A DNA stretch of 33,598 bases from Nitrospira sp. CR1.2 (GTDB taxonomy: Bacteria; Nitrospirota; Nitrospiria; Nitrospirales; Nitrospiraceae): the NCBI GenBank assembly GCA_014055495.1, contig WIAG01000040.1, forward strand, positions 1 through 33,598, read 5' to 3'. Shown here piece after piece: positions 14,021 to 22,664 of the stretch. Position 1 is the first letter of the stretch. Each line of letters begins with the position of its first letter. Below the pieces are notes generated by a model. That model ran no database searches. It had not been told where the DNA came from and saw only the letters and a program-made list of their open reading frames with translations. A program made the position numbers and the translations under genes.

Positions 14021-15538
14021 TCAGAAAAATTTCCGTCGTTGCGTCGCGGAGGGAATATTGTCCTCTGCGCGATACTTGGCGACGGTTCGACGGGCAATTA
14101 ATACCTGCTGCGTGCGCAGTTTCGCGGCAATCTCTTCATCCTTCAGCGGCTTGCGCGCATCTTCTGCCGCCACCATCTGTCGAATCATCTCCCGCACCGT
14201 GAGCGAGGACAACATATCTGTCGGCTGATCCGCCCGCTGCAACCCAGCATTGAAAAAAAACTTCAGCTCCAACATTCCCTGCGGACAATACATATACTTA
14301 TTTGCCGTGACCCGGCTGATCGTCGACTCGTGCATGCCGATGTCTTCCGCCACCTGCTTTAACACGAGTGGTTTGAGATGTTGGATCCCATATTCGAAAA
14401 ACCCCTCCTGAAACTTCACAATGCTGGAGACGACCTTGACGATGGTTTTATTGCGCTGTTCAATGCTCCTGATCACCCATTGCGCCGCGCGCAGCTTGTC
14501 ATCCAAATAGGCCTTGGTCTCCGCAGACCCCGACTGCCCAGAAGACATCAACTGCTTGTAGTAAGGGCTGATGCGCATACGAGGGAGGCCGTCGTCATTG
14601 AGCATCACTTCCCACACGCCTTCATTTTTGACGACAAACACGTCCGGCACAATGGCATAGTTCTGGGTGTTGGAGAACGGACGCCCCGGCTTCGGTTCAA
14701 GCCCCTCGATGATTCGAGTGGCTTCGAACACATCTTCGATGGAGATATTCAACGCCTTGGCGATGCGATTATATTGTTTCTTCTCCAAATCCTTGAGATG
14801 GTGGAGCACGATCGCTTCCAGCACCGACCCTTTCAACACGCCGGGTCTGGCACCGAGCGAGCCGATTTGGCTTCGTCCCAAAAACTTCAATTGAAGCAAT
14901 AGGCACTCGGACAGATCCCTCGCCGCAACCCCGTTGGGATCGAAACCCTGAACATCCTGCAATACGGATTCCGCGTCCGTCACGGAGTAGTCGGTCCCCG
15001 CCACCAACTCGTCCATCGTCATCCGCAGATACCCGTCATCGTCAAGGTTGCCAATGATCAGACGTCCGATGGCTTTCTCCCGATCGGACAAACCCGACAA
15101 GGACAATTGCCAGACGAGATGATCTTCCAACGAAGTGGTTTTCGCGACGGTTTGTTCATAGGACGGAAACTCTTCCTTGGAGGAGGAACTGTACTCGGTC
15201 TCTCCCCTGCGCATATCCGTATCGAAGTAATCCTCCCAACTCGAAGCCGAAAACTCCTCCGCGTTCTCCCCGCTCTCGGCGGGCTTGTCATCTGCTTCCC
15301 CACGGGTTTCCCCGGACACCGTGGTTGTCGTGTCGGGTTGTTCACGCTCCGTTGTTGCCGTTTCTTCGGCCTCCTCGGTCTCTGCGACCAATTCGTCCAG
15401 CAGGGGATTCTCCATCAGATGCTGCTGCAGGCTTTGCTGAAGCTCCAACCGGGATAGTTGCAGCAGTTTGATCGCCTGCTGCAGTTGCGGCGTCATAATG
15501 AGTTTTTGACTGAGCCGAAGATCCAGTCGCAGCTTCAT
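14021..15538 (-). CDS. rpoN: RNA polymerase sigma-54 factor
   Basis: RpoN directs RNA polymerase to -24/-12 promoters that need AAA+ activators. The 505-residue product shows all regions: the Gln/Leu-rich activator-interacting region I (LRLSQKLIMTPQLQQAIKLL), an acidic linker (about 50-120), the core-binding region, the helix-turn-helix near DIGMHESTISRVTANKY, and the RpoN box ARRTVAKYR near 482-490 that reads the -24 element. It lies 21 nt after lptB and 100 nt before hpf, a cluster seen in many Gram-negatives. Sigma-54 often drives pilin genes, but no clear -24/-12 sequence was found by eye before the pil operon here. Confidence 0.98.
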   Translation of the reverse strand: MKLRLDLRLSQKLIMTPQLQQAIKLLQLSRLELQQSLQQHLMENPLLDELVAETEEAEETATTEREQPDTTTTVSGETRGEADDKPAESGENAEEFSASSWEDYFDTDMRRGETEYSSSSKEEFPSYEQTVAKTTSLEDHLVWQLSLSGLSDREKAIGRLIIGNLDDDGYLRMTMDELVAGTDYSVTDAESVLQDVQGFDPNGVAARDLSECLLLQLKFLGRSQIGSLGARPGVLKGSVLEAIVLHHLKDLEKKQYNRIAKALNISIEDVFEATRIIEGLEPKPGRPFSNTQNYAIVPDVFVVKNEGVWEVMLNDDGLPRMRISPYYKQLMSSGQSGSAETKAYLDDKLRAAQWVIRSIEQRNKTIVKVVSSIVKFQEGFFEYGIQHLKPLVLKQVAEDIGMHESTISRVTANKYMYCPQGMLELKFFFNAGLQRADQPTDMLSSLTVREMIRQMVAAEDARKPLKDEEIAAKLRTQQVLIARRTVAKYRAEDNIPSATQRRKFF

Positions 15539-15559
15539 CGCACACGTGCTCCCTGCCTG

Positions 15560-16345
15560 CTACAGGCGAAATCCCTCGCCCAAGTATACGGCCCTGGCCA
15601 TTTCGCTTTTTTCGATCACCCCCGGAGGGCCAGCCTCCAGAATCGTGCCTTCATTGATGATGTAGGCGCGATCAGTAATCGACAAGGTTTCCCTCACATT
15701 GTGGTCTGTAATCAACACACCGATGTGGCGTTGCTTCAACCGGATGATGATTTGCTGAATATCGGCCACAGCAATGGGATCGATGCCCGCAAACGGTTCA
15801 TCCAACAGCATGAACGACGGATTGGTTGCCAGGGCTCGTGTGATTTCAAGGCGTCGACGCTCACCGCCCGACAGCGCATAGGCTTTACTTTTTCGAATAT
15901 GCACCAAATCCAGTTCTTTCAGCAACGTTTCTACTCGATCCGCACGCTCGTTTCTGGAATATCCCAGCATCTCCAGAATCGCAAGAATATTGTGCTCCAC
16001 CGACAGCCGACGGAACACCGAGGACTCCTGCGGAAGGTAGCCGATCCCCCGCCTGGCCCGCCGATACATGGGCAGATCGGTAATCTCGCTTCCGCTCAAG
16101 GCGATTGTTCCCTCATCCGGTTGACACAGGCCCACCATCATATCGAAGATCGTGGTCTTTCCCGCGCCGTTCGGCCCGAGCAATCCGACCACCTCACCGG
16201 CCTGCACATCAAGCGAGACACCTTTCACCACTTTTCGCCCGCGAAAACTCTTCACGAGCCCGCTGGCAGCCAGTCGCTCCGGCACTTGGGACGAAACAGT
16301 GCTCGTGCTCTGCGAGAGGTGATGCACGGCCTTCGTGTCGATCAC
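15560..16345 (-). CDS. lptB: LPS export ABC transporter ATP-binding protein LptB
   Basis: LptB powers extraction of lipopolysaccharide from the inner membrane with LptFG and LptC. The 261-residue product has Walker [10 protein letters not shown] (57-65), Q-loop [14 protein letters not shown], signature LSGGERRR (158-165), Walker B LLDEP with AGIDP (180-190) and the switch His in [10 protein letters not shown]. The GTG start shares 4 nt with the lptA stop (GTGA). The N-terminus has about 25 residues more than typical LptB before the first strand; a later start is possible. lptF and lptG are not in this window. Confidence 0.96.
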   Translation of the reverse strand: MIDTKAVHHLSQSTSTVSSQVPERLAASGLVKSFRGRKVVKGVSLDVQAGEVVGLLGPNGAGKTTIFDMMVGLCQPDEGTIALSGSEITDLPMYRRARRGIGYLPQESSVFRRLSVEHNILAILEMLGYSRNERADRVETLLKELDLVHIRKSKAYALSGGERRRLEITRALATNPSFMLLDEPFAGIDPIAVADIQQIIIRLKQRHIGVLITDHNVRETLSITDRAYIINEGTILEAGPPGVIEKSEMARAVYLGEGFRL

Positions 16346-16950
16346 CGTTTCCCACCGCCTTCACCCTCGATAGTCACACGGGAGTCGCCCTCGACGACGC
16401 TGCGATCTTCATCCAAAAACATGATGATCTGCTTACCAGAGACACGAGTCCCCTTCTGCCAGGCTACGGGATCACCCGTCAGCACAATCTTCTTCTGATC
16501 TTCGTAATACACTGCTTTTTGACACGTGGCGTGGCCTTCTTCTTTCACAATCTTCACCCGCCCGGTCGCTTCCACCATTCGAATACTGCGTTCCGACACA
16601 GCCGGGGCCGAGTCTCGAGCTTTTTCGTCTTGGCCAGCCGCCCCGGTGTTGGACGGCACCTTGTCGCTCGTCGCAACCGATCCATTCTTGCCTTCACCAG
16701 CGGTACGATTAGGGTGAAATGACACCACCATGTGATCGGAATGCACGACCAAGCGCCCTCGTGTCAAGACCACAGCCCCATCAAAAATAGCCGTGTTCTC
16801 TTGATTACTCACGGTCATGGTCCGAGAGGTAATCGTTGTGGGCACAGCATTGGCCGCAGGCTCCTTGGCCGACCGAGTCTCGGCCCCTTGCACCGGGGCA
16901 ACGACCATTCCCACGCTAAGAAGCAGGAAGCACATCCACGCGTACATCAT
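16342..16950 (-). CDS. lptA: LPS transport periplasmic protein LptA
   Basis: LptA forms the periplasmic bridge carrying LPS to the outer membrane. ATG 16950 (AGG about 6 nt upstream, start overlapping lptC) gives 202 residues with a signal peptide ([21 protein letters not shown]). The open frame continues to 17184, but that part is antisense-like and lacks homology. The OstA-type beta-jellyroll strands are seen in [29 protein letters not shown] and [15 protein letters not shown] linker of about 45 residues rich in Gly, Ser, Asp and Ala (about 85-130) interrupts the fold and is unusual. It lies between lptC and lptB with overlaps on both sides. Confidence 0.9.
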   Translation of the reverse strand: MMYAWMCFLLLSVGMVVAPVQGAETRSAKEPAANAVPTTITSRTMTVSNQENTAIFDGAVVLTRGRLVVHSDHMVVSFHPNRTAGEGKNGSVATSDKVPSNTGAAGQDEKARDSAPAVSERSIRMVEATGRVKIVKEEGHATCQKAVYYEDQKKIVLTGDPVAWQKGTRVSGKQIIMFLDEDRSVVEGDSRVTIEGEGGGKR

Positions 16951-17539
16951 CCAAGACCTGGAATTCCTCCGTGTCCATTTTCCCCAATAACCCTCTGCCC
17001 GTGACTTGCAGCCCATGGCCGTGAATCGTGACATGGTCTGGCGTTTGGATTTCATGACGCGCATCCGTCCACGCAAGATGATTAGTCTGAATGGTATAGC
17101 CACTTTGCATTTCAACCACAATCGGCGTGGCTCTATTGGACAATTGGAAGTTCTTACTTTGAGTATCAAGCGTGCCCTCATCACCTGACAAGGTCAGCTC
17201 TTTCCCTTGGAGGCCGTACAGCGTGATGTGCACATTACTGAGCACCGCCCGGTTCTCCTTTTCATACAGACGTGCCTGTTTAGCCTGCACTTTCCATTGA
17301 ACGAGGTCGCCTTTAGTCTGGGTGAAGGTAAAATCCTGAATTCTGGCGTCAGCAGCGTCATTACCTACTGGAGTGACTGAGCGCGACGATGAACCGGAGT
17401 TTGAGCGTGTGATGAGCAGAAACCCGAGAAACGTCGCCAGCACCACACTAAGCGTGAGGAGACCTCGTCGAACCCAACGTTCCCACATGGAAAAAAGCCC
17501 ATAATTTAAAGAGCTTCCCAGCTGAGGGTCTGGTGGCAT
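16916..17539 (-). CDS. lptC: LPS export protein LptC
   Basis: LptC is a single-pass inner-membrane protein that hands LPS from LptBFG to LptA. The 207-residue product has a transmembrane helix at about 26-43 (LLTLSVVLATFLGFLLI) and a periplasmic domain with FTFTQTKGDLVQWKVQAKQARLY (shown here in part), ELTLSGDEGTLDT and GYTIQTNHLAW, the repeated strands of the family. ATG 17539 may be too early: a promoter-like -10 lies directly before it (17541-17546), in which case ATG 17488 (MWERWVRR) would be used. It starts the lptCAB-rpoN-hpf-rapZ run. Confidence 0.88.
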   Translation of the reverse strand: MPPDPQLGSSLNYGLFSMWERWVRRGLLTLSVVLATFLGFLLITRSNSGSSSRSVTPVGNDAADARIQDFTFTQTKGDLVQWKVQAKQARLYEKENRAVLSNVHITLYGLQGKELTLSGDEGTLDTQSKNFQLSNRATPIVVEMQSGYTIQTNHLAWTDARHEIQTPDHVTIHGHGLQVTGRGLLGKMDTEEFQVLDDVRVDVLPAS

Positions 17540-17540
17540 G

Positions 17541-17569
17541 ATAGTAGCATTCCGGAAAGGCCAAGTAAA
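17541..17569 (-). promoter_or_regulatory. Candidate promoter for lptCAB-rpoN
   Basis: TTTACT (17569-17564), a 17-bp spacer and TACTAT (17546-17541) each match the sigma-70 boxes at 4 of 6. Position between the rplQ hairpin and lptC supports it, but the predicted start falls inside the first lptC codons, so it implies the later lptC start. Confidence 0.4.
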
Positions 17570-17637
17570 CCAACTGCCTGCGACTCAGCGTGGAAATTGA
17601 TTGAGCAACGGAGGGTAGAAGAACTGGAAGGATCACG

Positions 17638-17668
17638 TGCCACGGCGACTTCAACGGCCGCCGTGGCA
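17638..17668 (-). terminator. Hairpin at the end of the ribosomal protein operon
   Basis: TGCCACGGCG, an 11-nt loop and CGCCGTGGCA form a perfect 10-bp stem, beginning 9 nt after the rplQ stop. A T-tract is lacking, so termination may be incomplete or factor-assisted. It marks the likely end of the alpha operon. Confidence 0.6.
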
Positions 17669-17677
17669 CGGTCAGAG

Positions 17678-18124
17678 TTAGCTTTCTGCAGGAGCAGCCG
17701 ACTTGTCGGTTGCCTCTTTTTTCTCTGTCGCCGCGAGGTCAGTCGCAGGTACGGCTTTGGGCTTCTCAGGCCTGGTCACCAATTCAATGGCCACCATTTC
17801 CGCCGCATCGCCGATCCGACGACGCGTTCGGATGATTCGCGTATAACCTCCTGGGCGATCACGGAATCGAGAGGCAACATCGCTGAATAATTTTGACACC
17901 ACAGCCTTACTGCGTAAGAAGCTGAGAGCACGCCGACGGGCAGGCAAGCTTCCCTCTTTGCCGAGAGAAATCATCCGATCGGTGAACCCTCGAATTTCTT
18001 TCGCCTTCGCTTCCGTGGTTTCGATTCGCTCCTGCTCCAACAACGAGGTCACGAGACTCCGGAAAAGAGCCCATCGGTGTTTGGTTTGGCGTCCGAGCTG
18101 TCGACCCTTCTTTTTGTGGCGCAC
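17678..18124 (-). CDS. rplQ: 50S ribosomal protein L17
   Basis: L17 lies near the polypeptide exit tunnel. The 148-residue product starts at GTG ([16 protein letters not shown] about 6 nt upstream). The conserved core is residues 1-115 with [19 protein letters not shown] and the basic [19 protein letters not shown]. The last 30 or so residues form an Ala/Lys/Glu/Pro-rich tail beyond the usual core and are probably disordered. It is the last gene of the operon, as in most bacteria. Confidence 0.97.
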   Translation of the reverse strand: MRHKKKGRQLGRQTKHRWALFRSLVTSLLEQERIETTEAKAKEIRGFTDRMISLGKEGSLPARRRALSFLRSKAVVSKLFSDVASRFRDRPGGYTRIIRTRRRIGDAAEMVAIELVTRPEKPKAVPATDLAATEKKEATDKSAAPAES

Positions 18125-18142
18125 GGTAGTCCTGTTCCTTTC

Positions 18143-19144
18143 TTACTCTGAACGCACGCCCGCGTCGCCTGACGGCAGGGCGTCAACTTTCATCCCAAGG
18201 CTCAGTCCCATTTCGGTCAGGATTTCCTTGATTTCATTGAGCGACTTTTTGCCAAAGTTCTTCGTCTTCAACATCTCGGCTTCCGTCTTCTGAACCAAAT
18301 CGGCAATCGTTTTGATATTCGCATTCTTCAGACAGTTGGCCGCCCGAACGGACAACTCGAGTTCGTTCACACTACGGTAGAGATTCTTATTCACTTCATC
18401 GGAAAGATCTTCCCCACCTGCAGCCGGTTTCGCATCACTCCGCTCCTCCGGATTGATGAAGATATCAAGATGCTCGCGAAGAATACCCGCCGCATTGGAC
18501 AACGCATCACGCGGTGAAATCGTCCCATCCGTCCAGATTTCGAGCGTCAGCTTGTCGTAATCGGTCATGCGGCCGACACGAGCGTTTTCGACATGAAAGT
18601 TGACTCGCTTAATCGGAGAGAAAATTGAATCAATCGCGATGACACCAATCGGCAACCCCTCTTCCTTGTTCCGCTCCGCCGGCACGAACCCTCGGCCGTG
18701 CTTAATGGTCATCTCCATATCAAGCGCGGCATCCTTGTCGAGCGTGGCTATGTGCAGATCGGGAGTGAGGATGGTCACATCTCCGTCGTGAGTGATATCA
18801 GATCCTTTGGCCTCCCCTGGCCCCTTCTTCTTCAGGCGAATCGTCTTCGGCTTGTCACCCTGCAAGGCCAATCGAAGACTCTTCACATTCAAAATAATCG
18901 TCGTGACGTCTTCGGTAACTCCAGGAATGGTCGAGAATTCGTGCAACACGCCTTCAATCTTGACGGTCGTGACTGCAGCTCCCGTCAGGGAAGACAACAG
19001 CACACGGCGCAGAGAATTCCCCACCGTTGTGCCAAATCCTCGCTCAAATGCCTCTGTCGTAAACCTGCCGAATGTCGGGGAAAGAGTGTCCTTGTCGACT
19101 TCCACCCGCATGGGGATCTGAAAGTCTTTCATCGCTTTAATCAT
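18143..19144 (-). CDS. rpoA: DNA-directed RNA polymerase subunit alpha
   Basis: The 333-residue alpha subunit initiates RNA polymerase assembly and contacts activators and UP elements. The N-terminal dimerisation domain (1-230) has [36 protein letters not shown] and the beta/beta' contact regions. The C-terminal domain (about 255-320) has [19 protein letters not shown] and [13 protein letters not shown], which bind DNA. GGGGGAG lies just before the ATG. It follows rpsD and precedes rplQ, the standard alpha-operon order. Confidence 0.99.
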   Translation of the reverse strand: MIKAMKDFQIPMRVEVDKDTLSPTFGRFTTEAFERGFGTTVGNSLRRVLLSSLTGAAVTTVKIEGVLHEFSTIPGVTEDVTTIILNVKSLRLALQGDKPKTIRLKKKGPGEAKGSDITHDGDVTILTPDLHIATLDKDAALDMEMTIKHGRGFVPAERNKEEGLPIGVIAIDSIFSPIKRVNFHVENARVGRMTDYDKLTLEIWTDGTISPRDALSNAAGILREHLDIFINPEERSDAKPAAGGEDLSDEVNKNLYRSVNELELSVRAANCLKNANIKTIADLVQKTEAEMLKTKNFGKKSLNEIKEILTEMGLSLGMKVDALPSGDAGVRSE

Positions 19145-19225
19145 GACTCCCCCTTCATTAACTCGTGTGTGCCCATATATCGTTCAGCCATAGTGACGGA
19201 GCCAGCAGGCACCTACCATGGGTTC

Positions 19226-19852
19226 CTAACGTGAATAGAGTTCGACAACCATCTGTTCGTTGACCGGCAGCACGATGTGCTCCTTGGTGGGCAAGGATCG
19301 GATGGTCCCCTTGCATCCTGCACGGTCCAATTCGAGCCATTCCGGGATTCCACGGCCATCAACGGCCGCCAATGCGCCCTGAATGGGGAGCAACTCACGG
19401 CTTTTCTGTCGAACTTCAATCGAATCGCCCGCTTTCACGAGGGCACCGGGAGCCTTCACCTTGCGCCCATTGAGCATCAGGTGACCATGATTCACTAACT
19501 GCCTGGCTTCTTTTCTTGAGGCACCAAAACCTAGGCGATACACGACGTTATCCAGTCGGCATTCAAGCAAACGCAACAGCGTATCGCCAGTCACGCCAGC
19601 TTGACGTTCAGCCCGCTCAAAGATACCGCGGAATTGACATTCTTGAAGTCCATAAATTCTTTTCAACTTCTGTTTTTCGCGCAACTGCAGACTGTAGTCG
19701 GATGTCCGTTGGCGCGCCTGCCCGTGCTGCCCAGGGGGATAACTCCGTCGCTCAATGGCGCACTTCTCGGTCATACAACGAGACCCCTTCAAGAAGAGCT
19801 TTTCGCCCTCCCTTCGACACAAGCGGCAGACAGGTCCACTATATTTTGCCAC
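19226..19852 (-). CDS. rpsD: 30S ribosomal protein S4, zinc-finger form
   Basis: S4 nucleates assembly of the 30S body and represses alpha-operon translation in E. coli. The 208-residue product begins at GTG 19852 with GGAGGGG 7 nt upstream. Cys9, Cys12, Cys26 and Cys31 form the zinc-binding motif of the C+ type of S4. The S4 RNA-binding domain (about 98-160) has LECRLDNVVYRLGFG and VNHGHLMLNGRKV. It follows rpsK after a 79-nt gap. Confidence 0.98.
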   Translation of the reverse strand: MAKYSGPVCRLCRREGEKLFLKGSRCMTEKCAIERRSYPPGQHGQARQRTSDYSLQLREKQKLKRIYGLQECQFRGIFERAERQAGVTGDTLLRLLECRLDNVVYRLGFGASRKEARQLVNHGHLMLNGRKVKAPGALVKAGDSIEVRQKSRELLPIQGALAAVDGRGIPEWLELDRAGCKGTIRSLPTKEHIVLPVNEQMVVELYSR

Positions 19853-19931
19853 GCTACTACCCCTCCTCTACCTCAACGACGTACGTACGACTGAACCGGC
19901 AACGACTACTTTTTCACGGGGGAACACTGCC

Positions 19932-20315
19932 CTAGACACGCCGACGTTTTGGCGGTCGACATCCGTTGTGAGGGATGGGCGTAACGTCGCGGATCAAATT
20001 AATGCGCAGCCCAGCGCTCTGCAGCGAACGTATCGCAGACTCCCGTCCTGCACCTGGCCCGTTCACATACACATCAACCTGGCGCATCCCGTTCTCCATC
20101 GCTTTCCGTGCCGCGGCCTCTCCCGCTCGCTGAGCCGCGAACGGCGTGCTCTTCCGTGATCCCTTAAATCCTTGATTTCCTGAGCTGGCCCAGACTACCG
20201 TGTTGCCACTCATATCAGTAATGGTCACGATCGTATTATTGAACGATGCCTGGACATGCGCCACTCCGCTCTGGACAATCTTGCGTTCCTTCTTCTTCCC
20301 CTTCTTCACACTCAT
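19932..20315 (-). CDS. rpsK: 30S ribosomal protein S11
   Basis: S11 is a platform protein of the 30S subunit near the mRNA exit. The 127-residue product has a Lys-rich N-terminus, then [32 protein letters not shown] and the C-terminal [18 protein letters not shown], all strongly conserved. It lies between rpsM and rpsD in the usual alpha-operon order. Confidence 0.99.
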   Translation of the reverse strand: MSVKKGKKKERKIVQSGVAHVQASFNNTIVTITDMSGNTVVWASSGNQGFKGSRKSTPFAAQRAGEAAARKAMENGMRQVDVYVNGPGAGRESAIRSLQSAGLRINLIRDVTPIPHNGCRPPKRRRV

Positions 20316-20356
20316 AGCATCTCCCTCAGCGCATGGCGCCTGATCGTTCTACCCTG

Positions 20357-20746
20357 TTACGCCCTGGAACCTGCGGGCCGTTGCGGCTTGCTTCCCACAC
20401 CAGCGCGCCTCCCCTTACGGGTTCGCGCATTGGTTTTCGTCCGCTGCCCGCGAACAGGCAATCCTTTGCGATGTCGGAGCCCCCGAAACGTGCCGGTATC
20501 GACTAATCGCTTAATGTTCATGGAGACTTCTTTGCGCAGGTCGCCTTCGACCCGGTAGTCACGCTCGATGACTTCTCGAATCTTCACGATCTTGTCTTCA
20601 CTGACATCTTTCACCCGAATCGAGCCATCGACCCCGGCCTTCTTGAGGATCTCTCGGGCCGCAACTCGCCCAATTCCATACACATAGGTCAACCCGATTT
20701 CGATCCGCTTGTCTTTTGGCAAATCCACGCCCGCAATACGTGCCAT
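20357..20746 (-). CDS. rpsM: 30S ribosomal protein S13
   Basis: S13 sits in the 30S head and contacts tRNA and the 50S subunit. The 129-residue product begins [19 protein letters not shown], has the helix-two-turns-helix segment and ends with the basic [19 protein letters not shown] region. The Shine-Dalgarno is AGGGGG before the ATG. The 127-nt gap upstream, between rpmJ and rpsM, contains a TATGAT hexamer that might be an internal -10, but no matching -35 is seen. Confidence 0.99.
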   Translation of the reverse strand: MARIAGVDLPKDKRIEIGLTYVYGIGRVAAREILKKAGVDGSIRVKDVSEDKIVKIREVIERDYRVEGDLRKEVSMNIKRLVDTGTFRGLRHRKGLPVRGQRTKTNARTRKGRRAGVGSKPQRPAGSRA

Positions 20747-20873
20747 AATTACCCCCTAATTCCTTCGCGCACTCGCATCATAGACTGGCTCGCCCACTGC
20801 CGCATTCGTACGCATCTCGTCGAATGGCAACCGATGTTCGCAGACAGTGTAAGATGAGGCAGTCCACTTGGAG

Positions 20874-20987
20874 CTATCCCTGCCGTTGTTTATGGCGCGG
20901 ATTTGCGCATAACACGCGGACAACCCCACGCCTACGGACTACTTTACATTTCGCACAAATCGGCTTCACTGACGACTTGACCTTCAT
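20874..20987 (-). CDS. rpmJ: 50S ribosomal protein L36, zinc-binding form
   Basis: This 37-residue protein reads [17 protein letters not shown] and ends in NPRHKQRQG. Cys11, Cys14, Cys27 and His32 are the zinc ligands of the C+ form of L36. It is located between infA and rpsM, its standard place. The stop TAG is at 20876-20874. Confidence 0.96.
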   Translation of the reverse strand: MKVKSSVKPICAKCKVVRRRGVVRVLCANPRHKQRQG

Positions 20988-21005
20988 AGCAATTCCATTT
21001 CTCCA

Positions 21006-21224
21006 CTACTTGAAGCGATAGGTAATCCTGCCCCGCGTTAAGTCGTAGGGCGATAGTTGCACCGTCACCTTGTCGCCGGGAAGTATTCGGATAAAATGCA
21101 TCCGCATTTTTCCTGAAATATGCGCCAAAATACGATGTCCATGTTCCAGCTCTACGCGGAACATCGCGTTCGGGAGCGTTTCAGCTACCGTGCCGGTGAC
21201 TTCTATAACATCTTCTTTTGGCAC
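21006..21224 (-). CDS. infA: Translation initiation factor IF-1
   Basis: IF-1 binds the 30S A site during initiation. The 72-residue product is a single S1/OB domain with [39 protein letters not shown] and the C-terminal [11 protein letters not shown]. It starts with GTG 21224, preceded at 11 nt by GGGGAGG. It follows map by 21 nt in the map-infA-rpmJ order. Confidence 0.98.
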   Translation of the reverse strand: MPKEDVIEVTGTVAETLPNAMFRVELEHGHRILAHISGKMRMHFIRILPGDKVTVQLSPYDLTRGRITYRFK

Positions 21225-21245
21225 GTATTCGAAAACCTCCCCGTC

Positions 21246-22001
21246 TTATTGTGACAATTGTGACAGAATTCGTGCCGGCCCACTTGCTTGAATGGCAATC
21301 GTATGCTCAAAATGAGCGGACAAACGTCCATCCTCGGTCACTGCCGTCCATCGGTCTTCCAAAATGCGAACTGCGCTCACACCCATATTCACCATCGGCT
21401 CTATAGCCAACACCATTCCAACTTGTAGACGAGGTCCCTGTCCAGGCCGACCGTAATTCGGAACTTGCGGCTCCTCATGAAGCTGTCTTCCTATACCATG
21501 ACCGACAAATTCAGTCACTACCGCATATCCTGCCTGCTCCACATGGGTCTGTATGGCATGAGACACATCAGAGAGCCGATTACCGACCATAGCTTGGGCT
21601 ATCCCACGGTACATCGAGTCCTCAGTGACTTGAATCAAACGCAAAGCCTCTGAATTGACCATGCCCACCGGCACGGTCACGGCTGAATCCCCATAGAATC
21701 CCGAGACGATGGCTCCGAGGTCTAGACCAATAATGTCGCCCTCTTTCAGCCTACGCTTTGATGGAATCCCGTGCACAACCTGTTCATTGACGGAGGCACA
21801 CAGAGTCTTGGGGTAATTGCGATATCCTTTAAAAGCAGGTATCGCCCCTTTGGCACGAATGGCCTCCTCAGCCATACGGTCCAGATCCTCCGTCGTGACT
21901 CCAGGGACGACCTTCTCCTTTAGTAACTCCAAGACCTCCGCGACAACCCTGGAGGCCTGCGCCATTAAGGAGACCTCCTCAGAGGTTTTCAACACGATCA
22001 T
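21246..22001 (-). CDS. map: Methionine aminopeptidase, type I
   Basis: This enzyme removes the initiator methionine from new proteins. The 251-residue product carries the five metal ligands at Asp94, Asp105, His168, Glu201 and Glu232, with the substrate histidine in VVHGIPS (His78). The spacing matches the E. coli enzyme with an offset of three. No N-terminal zinc-finger extension is present. The ATG overlaps the adk stop by 4 nt (ATGA). Confidence 0.98.
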   Translation of the reverse strand: MIVLKTSEEVSLMAQASRVVAEVLELLKEKVVPGVTTEDLDRMAEEAIRAKGAIPAFKGYRNYPKTLCASVNEQVVHGIPSKRRLKEGDIIGLDLGAIVSGFYGDSAVTVPVGMVNSEALRLIQVTEDSMYRGIAQAMVGNRLSDVSHAIQTHVEQAGYAVVTEFVGHGIGRQLHEEPQVPNYGRPGQGPRLQVGMVLAIEPMVNMGVSAVRILEDRWTAVTEDGRLSAHFEHTIAIQASGPARILSQLSQ

Positions 22002-22654
22002 TGAGGGCCAAGCCCGGAGAGCAGGGACAATAGCCGACCATACACTTGATCCATCTGGCCTGTGCCGTCAAGATGACTTAACTCCCCCTTCTGCTCGTAG
22101 TACGAGATCAAGGGAGCAGTTTGCTCATCATACACTTTCAAGCGGGCTTCGATCGTTTCTGGTTTATCATCGCTTCGCTGAACGAGGCTCCCGCCGCACC
22201 GATCGCATTGGCCGTCAACCTTTGGGGGCGCAAAATCGACGTGAAACACGCTCTGGCATCTCGGGCAACTGCGTCGCCCGCTTAGGCGCTTAACGACGTC
22301 CTCCCTCGATACCCGAAAGTTCACGACACGATCGAGCTTTAGTCCTTGGCCTCGGATAATGTTACTCAGTTCTTCGGCTTGCGCGACGGTTCGTGGAAAT
22401 CCATCCAGGACAAATCCGCCTTTACAAGCGCGATCGGCCAACTTTTCCCGAACCATCCCTATAACGACGGTGTCCGGAACCAGCTTTCCGGCGTCCATAC
22501 TTTTCTTCGCTTCCAGACCTAGCGGGGTCTGATTCCTAACGGCCTCGCGCAACAGATCTCCGGTCGAGATCTTCGGCCAGCCAAACTGATTCATGACTCG
22601 ATCAGCCTGAGTCCCTTTGCCGACACCTGGAGCACCGAGAAATACGATTCGCAT
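21998..22654 (-). CDS. adk: Adenylate kinase, zinc-binding LID
   Basis: Adk interconverts ATP, AMP and ADP. The 218-residue product has the P-loop GAPGVGKGT (7-15), the AMP-binding ISTGDLLREAV and DGFPRT, and a long LID domain with four cysteines (130, 133, 150, 153) that form a structural zinc site, as in Bacillus-type adenylate kinases. It lies between secY and map, a common spc-operon order. Confidence 0.98.
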   Translation of the reverse strand: MRIVFLGAPGVGKGTQADRVMNQFGWPKISTGDLLREAVRNQTPLGLEAKKSMDAGKLVPDTVVIGMVREKLADRACKGGFVLDGFPRTVAQAEELSNIIRGQGLKLDRVVNFRVSREDVVKRLSGRRSCPRCQSVFHVDFAPPKVDGQCDRCGGSLVQRSDDKPETIEARLKVYDEQTAPLISYYEQKGELSHLDGTGQMDQVYGRLLSLLSGLGPQ

Positions 22655-22664
22655 TCAAATGGCC

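Noticed and set aside
15458..16498. Plus-strand 346-codon ORF opposite rpoN and lptB
   Set aside because: Spans two well-supported genes on the other strand and has no domain features.
20747..20873. Internal promoter before rpsM (TATGAT)
   Set aside because: Only a -10-like hexamer is visible, with no -35 at proper distance; not enough to annotate.
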